From contig DLGZ01000085.1 of the NCBI GenBank assembly GCA_002482965.1, positions 49,258-54,528 of the forward strand: a DNA stretch of 5,271 bases, read 5' to 3'. The notes beneath the pieces were generated by a model. It did no database searches. It saw only the letters and a program-made list of their open reading frames with translations, and was not told the DNA's origin. Of this stretch, positions 1-5,247 are shown in pieces. Every line of letters begins with the position of its first letter. Positions within the stretch are counted from its first letter, which is position 1. Source of the stretch: Verrucomicrobiaceae bacterium UBA7681 (GTDB lineage Bacteria > Verrucomicrobiota > Verrucomicrobiia > Verrucomicrobiales > Verrucomicrobiaceae). A program made the position numbers and the translations under genes.

Positions 1-51
1 TAGATGCTGGTGGCTAGATGCTGGATGGTGAGAGACGGAGGCTATTGGATA
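1..51. repeat. Heptamer tandem array, GATGCTG type (degenerate)
   Basis: From position 3 the sequence divides into 7-bp units: GATGCTG (3-9), GTGGCTA (10-16), GATGCTG (17-23) and GATGGTG (24-30), followed by more degenerate G-rich units to about 51. The same unit family recurs at 1640-1688, where GATGCTG, GATACTG and GTGACTG are in 7-bp register. The left edge is cut by the window, so full length is unknown. The G-rich strand is the plus strand here, as in the two gaps of the pump cluster. Function is unknown; it may be slippage-generated intergenic DNA. Confidence 0.6.
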
Positions 52-83
52 GGGGGGGGAGGTTTGAGGTGGCAGGTGGTGGT

Positions 84-125
84 GGGACGAAGGATTCTAG
101 GGACGCGCACAGCGCATCCCTACCA
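84..125 (+). repeat. REP-like module, copy 1 (direct)
   Basis: This 42-bp stretch matches 302-343 at 41 of 42 positions, the single difference being G versus C at the 17th base. Its core from 101 (GGACGCGCACAGCGCATCCC, then TACCA) also pairs with the inverted copy at 151-175. Similarity to copy 3 ends abruptly after TACCA at 125, which marks a module boundary. No protein-coding explanation is apparent. Confidence 0.85.
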
Positions 126-175
126 TCCAGAGCGGCGCGTGCCTCAGGGCTGGTAGGGAACCGCTGTGCGGGTCC
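101..175. repeat. REPIN-like inverted pair, potential long hairpin
   Basis: The left arm 101-125 and right arm 151-175 are reverse complements at 22 of 25 positions, with a 25-nt loop (126-150). Two REP-like modules in opposite orientation, close enough to form one long hairpin, is the structure known as a REPIN in other bacteria. REPINs are normally moved by RAYT (TnpA-REP, Y1-HUH) transposases. No such gene lies in this window, so any mobilising enzyme would have to be elsewhere. The arms are seen directly; the REPIN assignment is inference. Confidence 0.65.
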
Positions 176-177
176 GA
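143..177 (-). repeat. REP-like module, copy 2 (inverted)
   Basis: Read on the minus strand, this 35-bp stretch aligns with copy 3 at 318-352 with about 30 identities. This includes a perfect 14-base block, TCCCTACCAGCCCT, which is 335-348 in copy 3 and the complement of 146-159 here. It therefore extends further into the module than copy 1, which loses similarity after TACCA. This shows it is an independent inverted copy and not only a hairpin arm of copy 1. Confidence 0.7.
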
Positions 178-198
178 CGTTTCGGGTCTGTGGTGTCG

Positions 199-244
199 AT
201 GGCTGTCAAAAAGGTGCGCCGTCCTTGGGGCTTTCGACAGCCAT
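199..244. repeat. 9-bp perfect inverted repeat
   Basis: ATGGCTGTC at 199-207 is the exact reverse complement of GACAGCCAT at 236-244. The spacer is 28 nt. After one mismatch, three more A-T pairs (209-211 with 232-234) could extend the stem inward. It lies between the REPIN-like pair and the third module copy and may belong to the same composite element. There is no T-tract, so it does not look like an intrinsic terminator. Confidence 0.5.
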
Positions 245-301
245 GGGCGGAAGGCGGGGGCGTTTGGGAAGGGGTGGAGAGATGTGCCGGCAGTCAGCGC
301 C

Positions 302-356
302 GGGACGAAGGATTCTACGGACGCGCACAGCGCATCCCTACCAGCCCTGCGCGGCC
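302..356 (+). repeat. REP-like module, copy 3 (direct singlet)
   Basis: The first 42 bp match copy 1 at 41 of 42 positions. The stretch 318-352 also matches the inverted copy 2, so this copy overlaps both others and best shows the full module. Downstream, 360-400 contains a small GC-rich hairpin (GCCC-TGCG-GGGC) and no further copy. Copy 3 has no close inverted partner to its right within the window. Confidence 0.75.
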
Positions 357-486
357 TCCCCTGCCCTGCGGGGCAAACTTTGGGCACGGCCTTTGAGGTG
401 GTTGGGGACGATTATTGTGAGAGACAGGAGGGACTTGGGTTGTTAGTCTGTGGCTGCTGTTCTGAAATTTTACCGCTCTGCTTTTT

Positions 487-948
487 ATGAAACCTTCTCT
501 TCTGCTTGTTTGCTCTTTGGTGATGGCCGGTGGGCTGGTGTCTTGCACGGGTGATTTGTATCGGCGCACGGTGCCGGCACGCACGACTTCCACGTCTGCC
601 AAGGTGGCTCCGCCTGCGTATGGATCGCCGGCGTATGTGAGCAGCCTGCATCCGTATGGAAAGCCGTATGAGCGGAGCGGGTTCTACCCGTACAGTGCCT
701 CGCGCCCGGGTGGGATGGGGTACTATGACCGCGTGGCATCGCCGAATGGCTCGTATGAGTACCTTTACCATGACATGGAGGCACCGCATCCGGCGCCGGG
801 GACGCCGCTGAAGGAGAAGACGGTGCGGTACACGTCTCGCTATCCCAGCTCATGGGGATCGCCGGTGTGGGTGACGACGTTCAAGCCGGTGGTTTATCCG
901 AGAGTTGTCAATGGGTCTGGGTCTGCCACGGTGGCGGGATCAGAGTGA
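487..948 (+). CDS. Tyrosine-rich lipoprotein of unknown function
   Basis: This encodes a 153-residue protein I do not recognise. Residues 1-20 form a type II signal peptide: a short Lys-containing N-terminus, a hydrophobic stretch (LLLVCSLVMAGG) and a lipobox L17-V18-S19-C20. Cys20 should be lipidated. The next residue is Thr, not Asp, so outer-membrane sorting is expected. The mature part has 15 tyrosines among about 134 residues, plus many Pro, Gly and Ser, in loose Y-x-Y or PY patterns (such as FYPYS and YEYLY). It resembles a disordered or extended surface protein more than an enzyme. Cys20 is the only cysteine in the mature chain. The ATG at 487 is chosen because the signal peptide begins there. 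No Shine-Dalgarno lies just upstream; the leader reads GCTCTGCTTTTT. The gene stands alone and converges with the 1202-1636 gene; no functional link to the pump is visible. Confidence 0.8.
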   Translation: MKPSLLLVCSLVMAGGLVSCTGDLYRRTVPARTTSTSAKVAPPAYGSPAYVSSLHPYGKPYERSGFYPYSASRPGGMGYYDRVASPNGSYEYLYHDMEAPHPAPGTPLKEKTVRYTSRYPSSWGSPVWVTTFKPVVYPRVVNGSGSATVAGSE

Positions 949-994
949 GGATGGGGCTATTTGGAGTGCGGCTGCTCAACCTTGAAAGGGTAAA

Positions 995-1010
995 GCTGCC
1001 ACTTTCGAGT
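995..1010 (+). repeat. 16-bp direct repeat, copy 1, with TTCG hairpin
   Basis: GCTGCCACTTTCGAGT occurs here and again at 1054-1069. In this copy the following bases GGC complete a perfect 6-bp stem (GCCACT at 998-1003 with AGTGGC at 1008-1013) around a TTCG loop. In the second copy the sequence after the repeat is AT, so its stem is shortened by three pairs. The hairpin is therefore not conserved between copies. Confidence 0.7.
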
Positions 1011-1053
1011 GGCTTGGGGTGGGCGGATCTGAATGGCTGGCCATGAATCAATG

Positions 1054-1069
1054 GCTGCCACTTTCGAGT
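1054..1069 (+). repeat. 16-bp direct repeat, copy 2
   Basis: Identical over 16 bases to 995-1010; start-to-start spacing is 59 bp. It is preceded by ATG, so the sequence ATGGCTGCC here echoes ATGGCTGGCC at 1033-1042. This suggests local duplication or a composite intergenic element. Confidence 0.7.
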
Positions 1070-1107
1070 ATTTCCTGGTATTCGTGACTCACCGAGGACG
1101 GCGGAAA

Positions 1108-1161
1108 GCGGTAGCTGCGTTCGTGCCTCACTTCGCGACCGCAGTCCATATGGGTACTGCG
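1108..1161. repeat. Two overlapping inverted repeats (alternative hairpins)
   Basis: The first stem pairs GCGGT (1108-1112) with ACCGC (1138-1142), and inside it GCG (1117-1119) with CGC (1134-1136). The second stem pairs CGCAGT (1140-1145) with ACTGCG (1156-1161), enclosing the self-complementary octamer CCATATGG (1146-1153). The two share bases 1140-1142, so they cannot both form fully. The position between convergent stop codons suits transcription termination or 3' end protection. There is no T-tract on either strand, so this remains inference. Confidence 0.5.
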
Positions 1162-1201
1162 TTGGATCGATTGGAAAACGCTGTGACCTTTAAACTTGGA
1201 A

Positions 1202-1636
1202 TCAATGGTCGCAGATGCAGGCGTATTCGGCGTTGCCGCATTCTTTGCAGGTGTAGAGGAGGAGCTTGATGCGGAAGTTTTTGGGCTTGGAGGTGGCGTC
1301 GGGTTTGACCTGGACGACGACTTGGTAGTCTTCTCCGGCGGGGAGCGGGGCGGTGGCGATGAGGAGGTTGCCTTTGGTGGCGAAGTCGAGCTTGGTTTTG
1401 CCCGTGGGGGCTTCTGCGGTGGCGGTGACGATTTGCGCGGCGGGGGCCTGCGCTTTCATGGCGGCGTCGTAAAAGGCGATGCTGATGCTGCGGTCTTTTT
1501 CGACGAAGAACTCGGCGCTTTGCGTGGGGGAGAGTTCGAGGAGGCGGCCTTTGCGGGGGCCGGCTTTGACGGCGGTGTCGGCGAAGAGTGAGACGCTGGT
1601 GAGGAGAAGGAGTGTGGTGTGGAGGAGGGTTTTCAT
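1202..1636 (-). CDS. Small secreted protein with C-terminal Cys/His metal-binding-like tail
   Basis: This encodes 144 residues. Residues 1-19 are a Sec signal peptide (Lys2, a Leu-rich core, SLFA then Asp20), so the mature protein is periplasmic. The body (about 25-128) alternates hydrophobic and polar residues as in a beta-sandwich, with a GPRKGRLLEL opening. From memory, similar stretches occur within or beside periplasmic adaptors of heavy-metal RND pumps in Verrucomicrobiota; this needs a search. The last 15 residues carry the only cysteines in the protein: C130-x2-C133-x6-C140-x-C142-x-H144-stop, a plausible thiol/imidazole metal site. The gene lies 208 bp after the pump stop on the same strand and is probably the last of the cluster. 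The ATG is placed by the signal peptide. The leader is C-rich (CACCCACCCCC) with no Shine-Dalgarno. Possible roles are a periplasmic metal chaperone or buffer for the pump; the chemistry is inferred. Confidence 0.85.
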   Translation of the reverse strand: MKTLLHTTLLLLTSVSLFADTAVKAGPRKGRLLELSPTQSAEFFVEKDRSISIAFYDAAMKAQAPAAQIVTATAEAPTGKTKLDFATKGNLLIATAPLPAGEDYQVVVQVKPDATSKPKNFRIKLLLYTCKECGNAEYACICDH

Positions 1637-1639
1637 GGG

Positions 1640-1688
1640 GGTGGGTGATGCTGGATACTGGTGGGTGGATGCTGGTGACTGGATGTGT
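1640..1688. repeat. Heptamer array, GATGCTG type, before the small secreted gene
   Basis: Seven consecutive 7-bp units read GGTGGGT, GATGCTG, GATACTG, GTGGGTG, GATGCTG, GTGACTG and GATGTGT. GATGCTG itself occurs at 1647-1653 and 1668-1674, exactly three units apart. The array starts four bases from the start codon of the minus-strand gene, so in its mRNA it forms a C/A-rich, G-poor leader. It belongs to the same family as the array at the left edge of the window. Confidence 0.7.
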
Positions 1689-1699
1689 TGGGTTTTAGG

Positions 1700-1754
1700 G
1701 GATTGAAAACTGGGAACTGAAAACTGGGAATTGTAAATTGTGGGTGGGTGGTTT
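1700..1754. repeat. Heptamer array, AAAACTG/GGAACTG type, copy A
   Basis: After GGATTG (1700-1705) come five exact 7-bp units: AAAACTG, GGAACTG, AAAACTG, GGAATTG and TAAATTG (1706-1740). Two G/T-rich units follow in register to 1754. The array at 5043-5125 has the same flank, the same final unit and the same kinds of units in a different order. The consensus is RRAAYTG. Confidence 0.85.
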
Positions 1755-1771
1755 GGAGGTGGTGGTGGTTA

Positions 1772-1820
1772 GCGGAGCGAATGGATCGAGGACGAGTAGG
1801 AGAACGAGAACGAGGACGAT
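1772..1820. repeat. GAGCGA-type repeat with GAGRAC hexamer run, copy A
   Basis: Positions 1772-1800 match 5157-5185 at 27 of 29 bases. The core GAGCGARKGGATCGAGG lies at 1775-1791 and recurs at 5160-5176 and 5216-5232. Overlapping its end is a hexamer run: GAGGAC (1788), GAGTAG, GAGAAC, GAGAAC and GAGGAC (to 1817). The element lies about 25 bases after the pump stop codon in transcript order. Confidence 0.8.
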
Positions 1821-1844
1821 TTCGCTTCGGCGGTACGAGGTGGG

Positions 1845-4800
1845 TTATTGGTCGGGCTGGGTGCTTATGAGATTCAATTTTTCGCTGCGCTTTTCGAGCC
1901 ATTCGTAGAGGAGGGGGACGACGAGGAGGGTGAGGAAGGTGGAGGTGATGATGCCGCCGATGACGACGGTGGCGATGGGGCGCTGGACTTCGGCACCGGC
2001 TCCGGTGGCGATGGCCATGGGGACGAAGCCGAGGCTGGCGACGAGGGCGGTCATGAGCTTGGGGCGGAGGCGTGTGAGGGTGCCGGTGACGACGGCGGAG
2101 CGGAGTTCGTGGCCTTCGCGGCGGAGTTGATTGATGAAGCTGATGAGCATGATGCCGTTGAGCACGGCGATGCCGCTGAGGGCGATGAAGCCGACGGCGG
2201 CGGAGATGGTGAAGGGCATGCCGCGCAGGTAGAGGGCGAAGATGCCACCGGTGACGGCGAGGGGGACGCAGATGAAGATGAGCGCGGCCTGCCTGAAGGA
2301 GCCGAAGCTGAGGTAGATGAGGACGAAGATGAGCGCGAGCGCGAGGGGGACGACGATGGTGAGGCGGGCTTTGGCCTCTTGCAGATTTTTGAACTGGCCG
2401 CCGAACTCGAAGTAGTAGCCTGCGGGGAAGACAACTTTCTCGCGGATCATGCGGGTGGCTTCTTGGACGAAGCCCTCGGTATCGCGACCGCGTACGTTGA
2501 TGAGGACGCTGACGCGGCGCTGGGTGTCTTCGCGGGTGATCTGATTGACGCGGTCTTCGAGCTTCACTTTGGCGATCTGCTTGAGGGCGAGCATGCCGCC
2601 GCCTTCGGTGCGCAGGGGGAGGCGCTCCATGGTGGTGAGATCGGCGCGCTGGTCTTCGGCGAGGCGGACGAGGATGGGGGTGCGGCGGTTGCCATTGATG
2701 AGGGTGCCGACTTCATCGCCTGCGAGGGCGGTTTCGATGAGTTTATACAAGTCTTCGCTGTGGACGTTGTATTTGATCATGGCCTCGCGGTCGGGCTGGA
2801 TCTCGATCATGGGGACTTTGCCGATGGCGTCGAATTCGGTCTCGCTGCCGCCGGGAATGCTGTTTAAGACGGCGGTGATTTCTCCGGCGAGGCGTTCGAG
2901 GTCGTCGTAGTTTTCGCCGAAGATTTTGCAGAGGAGATCGGCACGGGCACCGGCCATGATCTCATTGAAGCGCATCTGGATGGGCTGGGAGACGAGGATG
3001 TTTTGACCGGGGACTTGGGCGAGGAGGCGCTCGCGCATGAGATCGCCGAGGGCGGCTTTGGTGATATGGGTGCCGTCCACTTTGCGCCAGGTGTCGGGCG
3101 GCGTGAGCATGACGTAGGTGTCGGCGACGTTGGGGCCCATGGGATCTGTGGCGACTTCGGCGGTGCCGATGCGGGAGAAGACATCGCGCACTTCGGGGAA
3201 CTCGCGGCGGAGGACGGCTTCGCTTTGTTTTTGCAGCTGGACGGAGGAGGAGAGGCTGGCGCTGGCGCTGCGGATGAACTGGAAGGTGAAGTCGCCTTCA
3301 TCGAGCTGCGGGATGAACTCGGCACCGAGGCGTGAGAAGAGGACGAGGCTCCAGGCGAAGAGGCCGAAGAGGGGCATGACGATGAGCCAGCGGTGGCGCA
3401 GGCCGAAATTCAGCAGCGGTGCGTAGAGGCGCTTGGTGGCGGTGACGATGAGGTTGTCCTTTTCCTGAATCTTGCCGCCGAGGAGGGTGGCGCAGAGGAC
3501 GGGCATGAGCAAAAGGGCGAGCACTAAGGAGGCACCGAGGGCGAGCATGACGACCATGGCCATGGGCTGGAACATTTTTCCTTCGATGCCCTGCAGCGCG
3601 AGGATGGGAACGTAAACGACGGTGATGATGAGGACGCCGAAGAACATGGGGCTGGCGACTTCTTTGGCGGATTTGAGCACTTCTTCGGCGCGCTCGGTGG
3701 CGGAGAGTTTGCGGCCGAGGGCGTGCTGTCGCTCGCCGAGATGGCGGACGATGTTTTCGACCATGACGACGGCTCCGTCGATGATGAGGCCGAAGTCGAT
3801 CGCGCCGAGGGACATGAGGTTTCCAGAGACGCCGAGCTCGACCATGCCGATCATGGCAAGGAGCATGGAGAGTGGGATGACGAGGGCGACGATGAAGGCG
3901 GCGCGGGCATTGCCGAGGAGGAGGAAGAGGACGATGACGACGAGGAGTGCGCCTTCGCTGAGATTGGACTCGACGGTGTGGATGGTGCGATTGACGAGAT
4001 CGCTGCGGTCATAGACGGTGCGGATGACGAGGCCGGGGGGGAGCTTGCGCTGGATGTCTTCCAGGTTTTCGCGCACGGCATTGGAGACGAGGCGGGCGTT
4101 TTCTCCGGCGAGCATGAGGGCTGCGCCGACGAGGGCTTCGTCTCCTTCATGGGTGCTGGCTCCGGTGCGGAAGGCGGAGCCAATGCCGACGCTGGCGACT
4201 TCCTGAAGGAGGATGGGTTTGACGCCGCCGCCGAACTTGAGCGGGAGGCGCTTGATTTCTTCGATGCTGCTGACGCGGCCGGGGGCGCGGACGATGAGCT
4301 GCTCGCCACCGATCTCGACAAAACCGCCGCCGGCATTGCGGGTGCCTTCTTCGACTTTGCGGGCGAGTTCATCGAGCGACATGCCTGCGGCGACGAGGCG
4401 CGCGGGGTCGGGCTGGATGACGATCTGTTTGTGATACCCGCCGCTGGTATTGACTTCGGCGACGCCGGGGGTGCGGCGAAGGAGGGGTTTGACTTGGTAC
4501 TCGTGGATGGTGCGCAGCTCCATGAGCTGGGCTTCGCGGGTCTTGGGTTTGTCGGGGGCGTCGGCGGTGTAGTCGAGAGTGTAGTAGAAGATTTCGCCGA
4601 GGCCGGTGGCGATGGGGGCGAGGCGCGGGGTGAGGCCGGGGGGGAGTTCATCGAGCACGCCCTGAAGGCGCTCGGTGACGAGCTGGCGGGTGCGGTAGAT
4701 GTCCACGCCGTCGTGGAAGATCATGGTGATCTGGGAGAGGCCGAACTTGGAGAGTGAGCGGAGCTCGACCATGCCGGGGAGGCCTGCCATGTCGGTCTCG

Positions 4801-5006
4801 ATGAGGAAGGAGACGAGCTTTTCGACTTCTTCGGGAGCGAGTGCGGGGACGGCGGTGTTGATCTGGACCTGCGGATTGGTGATGTCCGGCACGGCATCCA
4901 TGGGCAGGCGCAGCGCGGACCAGACGCCGAGGGCGGCGAGGACGACGGTGCCGAGAATGACGGCGGCACGCTGGCGCATGGCCTGGGTGAGGAGGAAGGT
5001 CAGCAT
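1845..5006 (-). CDS. czcA: CzcA-type heavy-metal efflux RND pump
   Basis: This encodes 1053 residues, full length for the HME-RND family (about 1020-1070). It is the inner-membrane proton antiporter that drives metal export through an adaptor and outer-membrane channel. The fold is visible: TM1 (about 13-33), periplasmic porter loop with PDITNPQVQIN (40-50) and GLGEIFYYTL (135-144), TM2-TM6 (about 350-509), TM7 (540-557), a second loop with GAEFIPQLDEGD (561-572), and TM8-TM12 (about 882-1034). TM4 carries DFGLIIDGAVVMVEN with D404, D410 and E417, matching CzcA D402, D408 and E415. Aligned by eye, the CusA methionines M573, M623 and M672 are Gln576, Val627 and Glu682 here, so divalent Zn/Co/Cd-type substrates are likelier than Cu(I)/Ag(I); the exact metal is inferred. 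The ATG at 5006 gives the usual N-terminal length before TM1. No Shine-Dalgarno precedes it (GCCCCACCCC). No frameshift or internal stop is seen. Confidence 0.96.
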   Translation of the reverse strand: MLTFLLTQAMRQRAAVILGTVVLAALGVWSALRLPMDAVPDITNPQVQINTAVPALAPEEVEKLVSFLIETDMAGLPGMVELRSLSKFGLSQITMIFHDGVDIYRTRQLVTERLQGVLDELPPGLTPRLAPIATGLGEIFYYTLDYTADAPDKPKTREAQLMELRTIHEYQVKPLLRRTPGVAEVNTSGGYHKQIVIQPDPARLVAAGMSLDELARKVEEGTRNAGGGFVEIGGEQLIVRAPGRVSSIEEIKRLPLKFGGGVKPILLQEVASVGIGSAFRTGASTHEGDEALVGAALMLAGENARLVSNAVRENLEDIQRKLPPGLVIRTVYDRSDLVNRTIHTVESNLSEGALLVVIVLFLLLGNARAAFIVALVIPLSMLLAMIGMVELGVSGNLMSLGAIDFGLIIDGAVVMVENIVRHLGERQHALGRKLSATERAEEVLKSAKEVASPMFFGVLIITVVYVPILALQGIEGKMFQPMAMVVMLALGASLVLALLLMPVLCATLLGGKIQEKDNLIVTATKRLYAPLLNFGLRHRWLIVMPLFGLFAWSLVLFSRLGAEFIPQLDEGDFTFQFIRSASASLSSSVQLQKQSEAVLRREFPEVRDVFSRIGTAEVATDPMGPNVADTYVMLTPPDTWRKVDGTHITKAALGDLMRERLLAQVPGQNILVSQPIQMRFNEIMAGARADLLCKIFGENYDDLERLAGEITAVLNSIPGGSETEFDAIGKVPMIEIQPDREAMIKYNVHSEDLYKLIETALAGDEVGTLINGNRRTPILVRLAEDQRADLTTMERLPLRTEGGGMLALKQIAKVKLEDRVNQITREDTQRRVSVLINVRGRDTEGFVQEATRMIREKVVFPAGYYFEFGGQFKNLQEAKARLTIVVPLALALIFVLIYLSFGSFRQAALIFICVPLAVTGGIFALYLRGMPFTISAAVGFIALSGIAVLNGIMLISFINQLRREGHELRSAVVTGTLTRLRPKLMTALVASLGFVPMAIATGAGAEVQRPIATVVIGGIITSTFLTLLVVPLLYEWLEKRSEKLNLISTQPDQ

Positions 5007-5042
5007 GGGGTGGGGCTAGTGCTGGAGGCGGAGGGTTTCAGA

Positions 5043-5125
5043 GGATTGAAAACTGAAAACTGGGAACTGAAAATTGTAAATTGGGGGTGGGTGATTTGTG
5101 AGTGGCGGGTGGATGGTGGACTGTG
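5043..5125. repeat. Heptamer array, AAAACTG/GGAACTG type, copy B
   Basis: After GGATTG (5043-5048) come AAAACTG, AAAACTG, GGAACTG, AAAATTG and TAAATTG (5049-5083). G/T-rich 7-bp units continue in register to 5125, including GATGGTG (5112-5118), which also occurs at 24-30. The units match those of copy A, but the GGAACTG unit sits in a different place, as unit duplication and loss or gene conversion would produce. Confidence 0.85.
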
Positions 5126-5156
5126 GTATTTCTTGGTTCGTTGTTGGTTTGGTGCG

Positions 5157-5185
5157 GCGGAGCGAGTGGATCGAGGCCGAGTAGG
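5157..5185. repeat. GAGCGA-type repeat, copy B
   Basis: Matches 1772-1800 at 27 of 29 bases; the two differences are A/G and A/C substitutions. The shared core is at 5160-5176. It includes the palindromic hexamer-like GGATCGA, but no longer inverted repeat. Confidence 0.8.
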
Positions 5186-5211
5186 ATTTTGTGGCGGTGG
5201 CTCAGTGGTTG

Positions 5212-5238
5212 GCGGGAGCGAAGGGATCGAGGAAGAGG
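5212..5238. repeat. GAGCGA-type repeat, copy C (adjacent to upstream stop)
   Basis: The third copy of the core, GAGCGAAGGGATCGAGG at 5216-5232, is followed by a purine run AAGAGG. One extra G precedes the core relative to the other copies. It begins about ten bases after the stop codon of the upstream gene in transcript order. This close spacing after a stop codon is comparable to copy A. Confidence 0.7.
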
Positions 5239-5247
5239 ACATGGCAC

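Larger units (their letters stand above)
1..486. other. Gene-free repeat-rich intergenic region
   Basis: I find no convincing gene here. Several overlapping frames are open on both strands, but their translations are rich in Arg, Gly, Pro and Ala, match no recognised family, and run straight through the repeats listed separately. The stretch holds the heptamer array at the left edge, a run of eight G at 51-58, three copies of a roughly 35-bp module, and a 9-bp inverted repeat at 199-244. The final 40 bp before the lipoprotein gene are AT-richer and presumably include its promoter. Confidence 0.7.
949..1201. other. Convergent intergenic gap rich in small repeats
   Basis: This 253-bp gap separates the stops of two converging genes. 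I see no gene in it. A plus-strand frame at 1033-1269 runs antisense into the next gene and has no recognisable product. The gap holds a 16-bp direct repeat, a short TTCG-loop hairpin and two overlapping inverted repeats. No inverted repeat is followed by a T-tract on either strand, so no canonical intrinsic terminator can be assigned for either gene. Confidence 0.7.
1637..1844. other. 208-bp modular spacer between pump and small secreted gene
   Basis: The spacer has no gene. In transcript order (minus strand) it holds the GAGCGA-type repeat with a hexamer run, a G/T-rich linker, the AAAACTG-type heptamer array, the GATGCTG-type array and a C-rich leader. The plus strand is strongly G over C throughout, so the skew of the coding strand continues into non-coding DNA. 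No promoter, Shine-Dalgarno or terminator is evident. Confidence 0.7.
5007..5247. other. 241-bp modular spacer upstream of the pump gene
   Basis: The spacer separates the upstream minus-strand stop from the pump start. In transcript order it holds two GAGCGA-type repeats, a linker, the AAAACTG-type heptamer array and a C-rich leader. This is the same module order as in the spacer at 1637-1844. Two overlapping minus-strand frames run through the repeats (about 5000-5251), but their translations are low-complexity and differ between the two spacers. I treat it as non-coding. No clear promoter is seen. Confidence 0.7.

Noticed and set aside
423..433. AGGAGGG-like purine stretch upstream of the lipoprotein ATG
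   Set aside because: It lies more than 50 nt before the start codon, too far for a ribosome binding site, and no nearer in-frame start gives a signal peptide.
18..446. 142-codon plus-strand frame and several overlapping frames in the left region
   Set aside because: They cross the REP-like copies and heptamer array, are Arg/Gly-rich, and have no signal peptide or domain.
440..468. Possible promoter for the lipoprotein gene: TTGTTA (440-445), 17-bp spacer, TGAAAT (463-468)
   Set aside because: Each box matches the sigma-70 consensus at only four of six positions and the implied leader is about 12 nt, so it is too weak to annotate.
998..1013. TTCG-loop hairpin as a terminator of the lipoprotein gene
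   Set aside because: The stem is only 6 bp, is followed by G-rich sequence with no T-tract, and is not kept in the second repeat copy.
1700..1754. Heptamer arrays as a CRISPR array
   Set aside because: Unit length is 7 bp without unique spacers, and no cas genes are present.
1633..1902. 89-codon minus-strand frame covering the spacer after the pump
   Set aside because: It overlaps the pump's 3' end and translates the tandem repeats into low-complexity sequence.
1848..2867. 339-codon plus-strand open frame antisense to the pump, rich in Asp, Glu, Gly and Ala
   Set aside because: It is the complement of GC-biased codons of a clearly real pump gene; its composition is repetitive acidic and matches no family.
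3723..4757. 344-codon plus-strand open frame antisense to the pump
   Set aside because: Same reason: a shadow of the pump's codon bias, with no start signal or recognisable domain.
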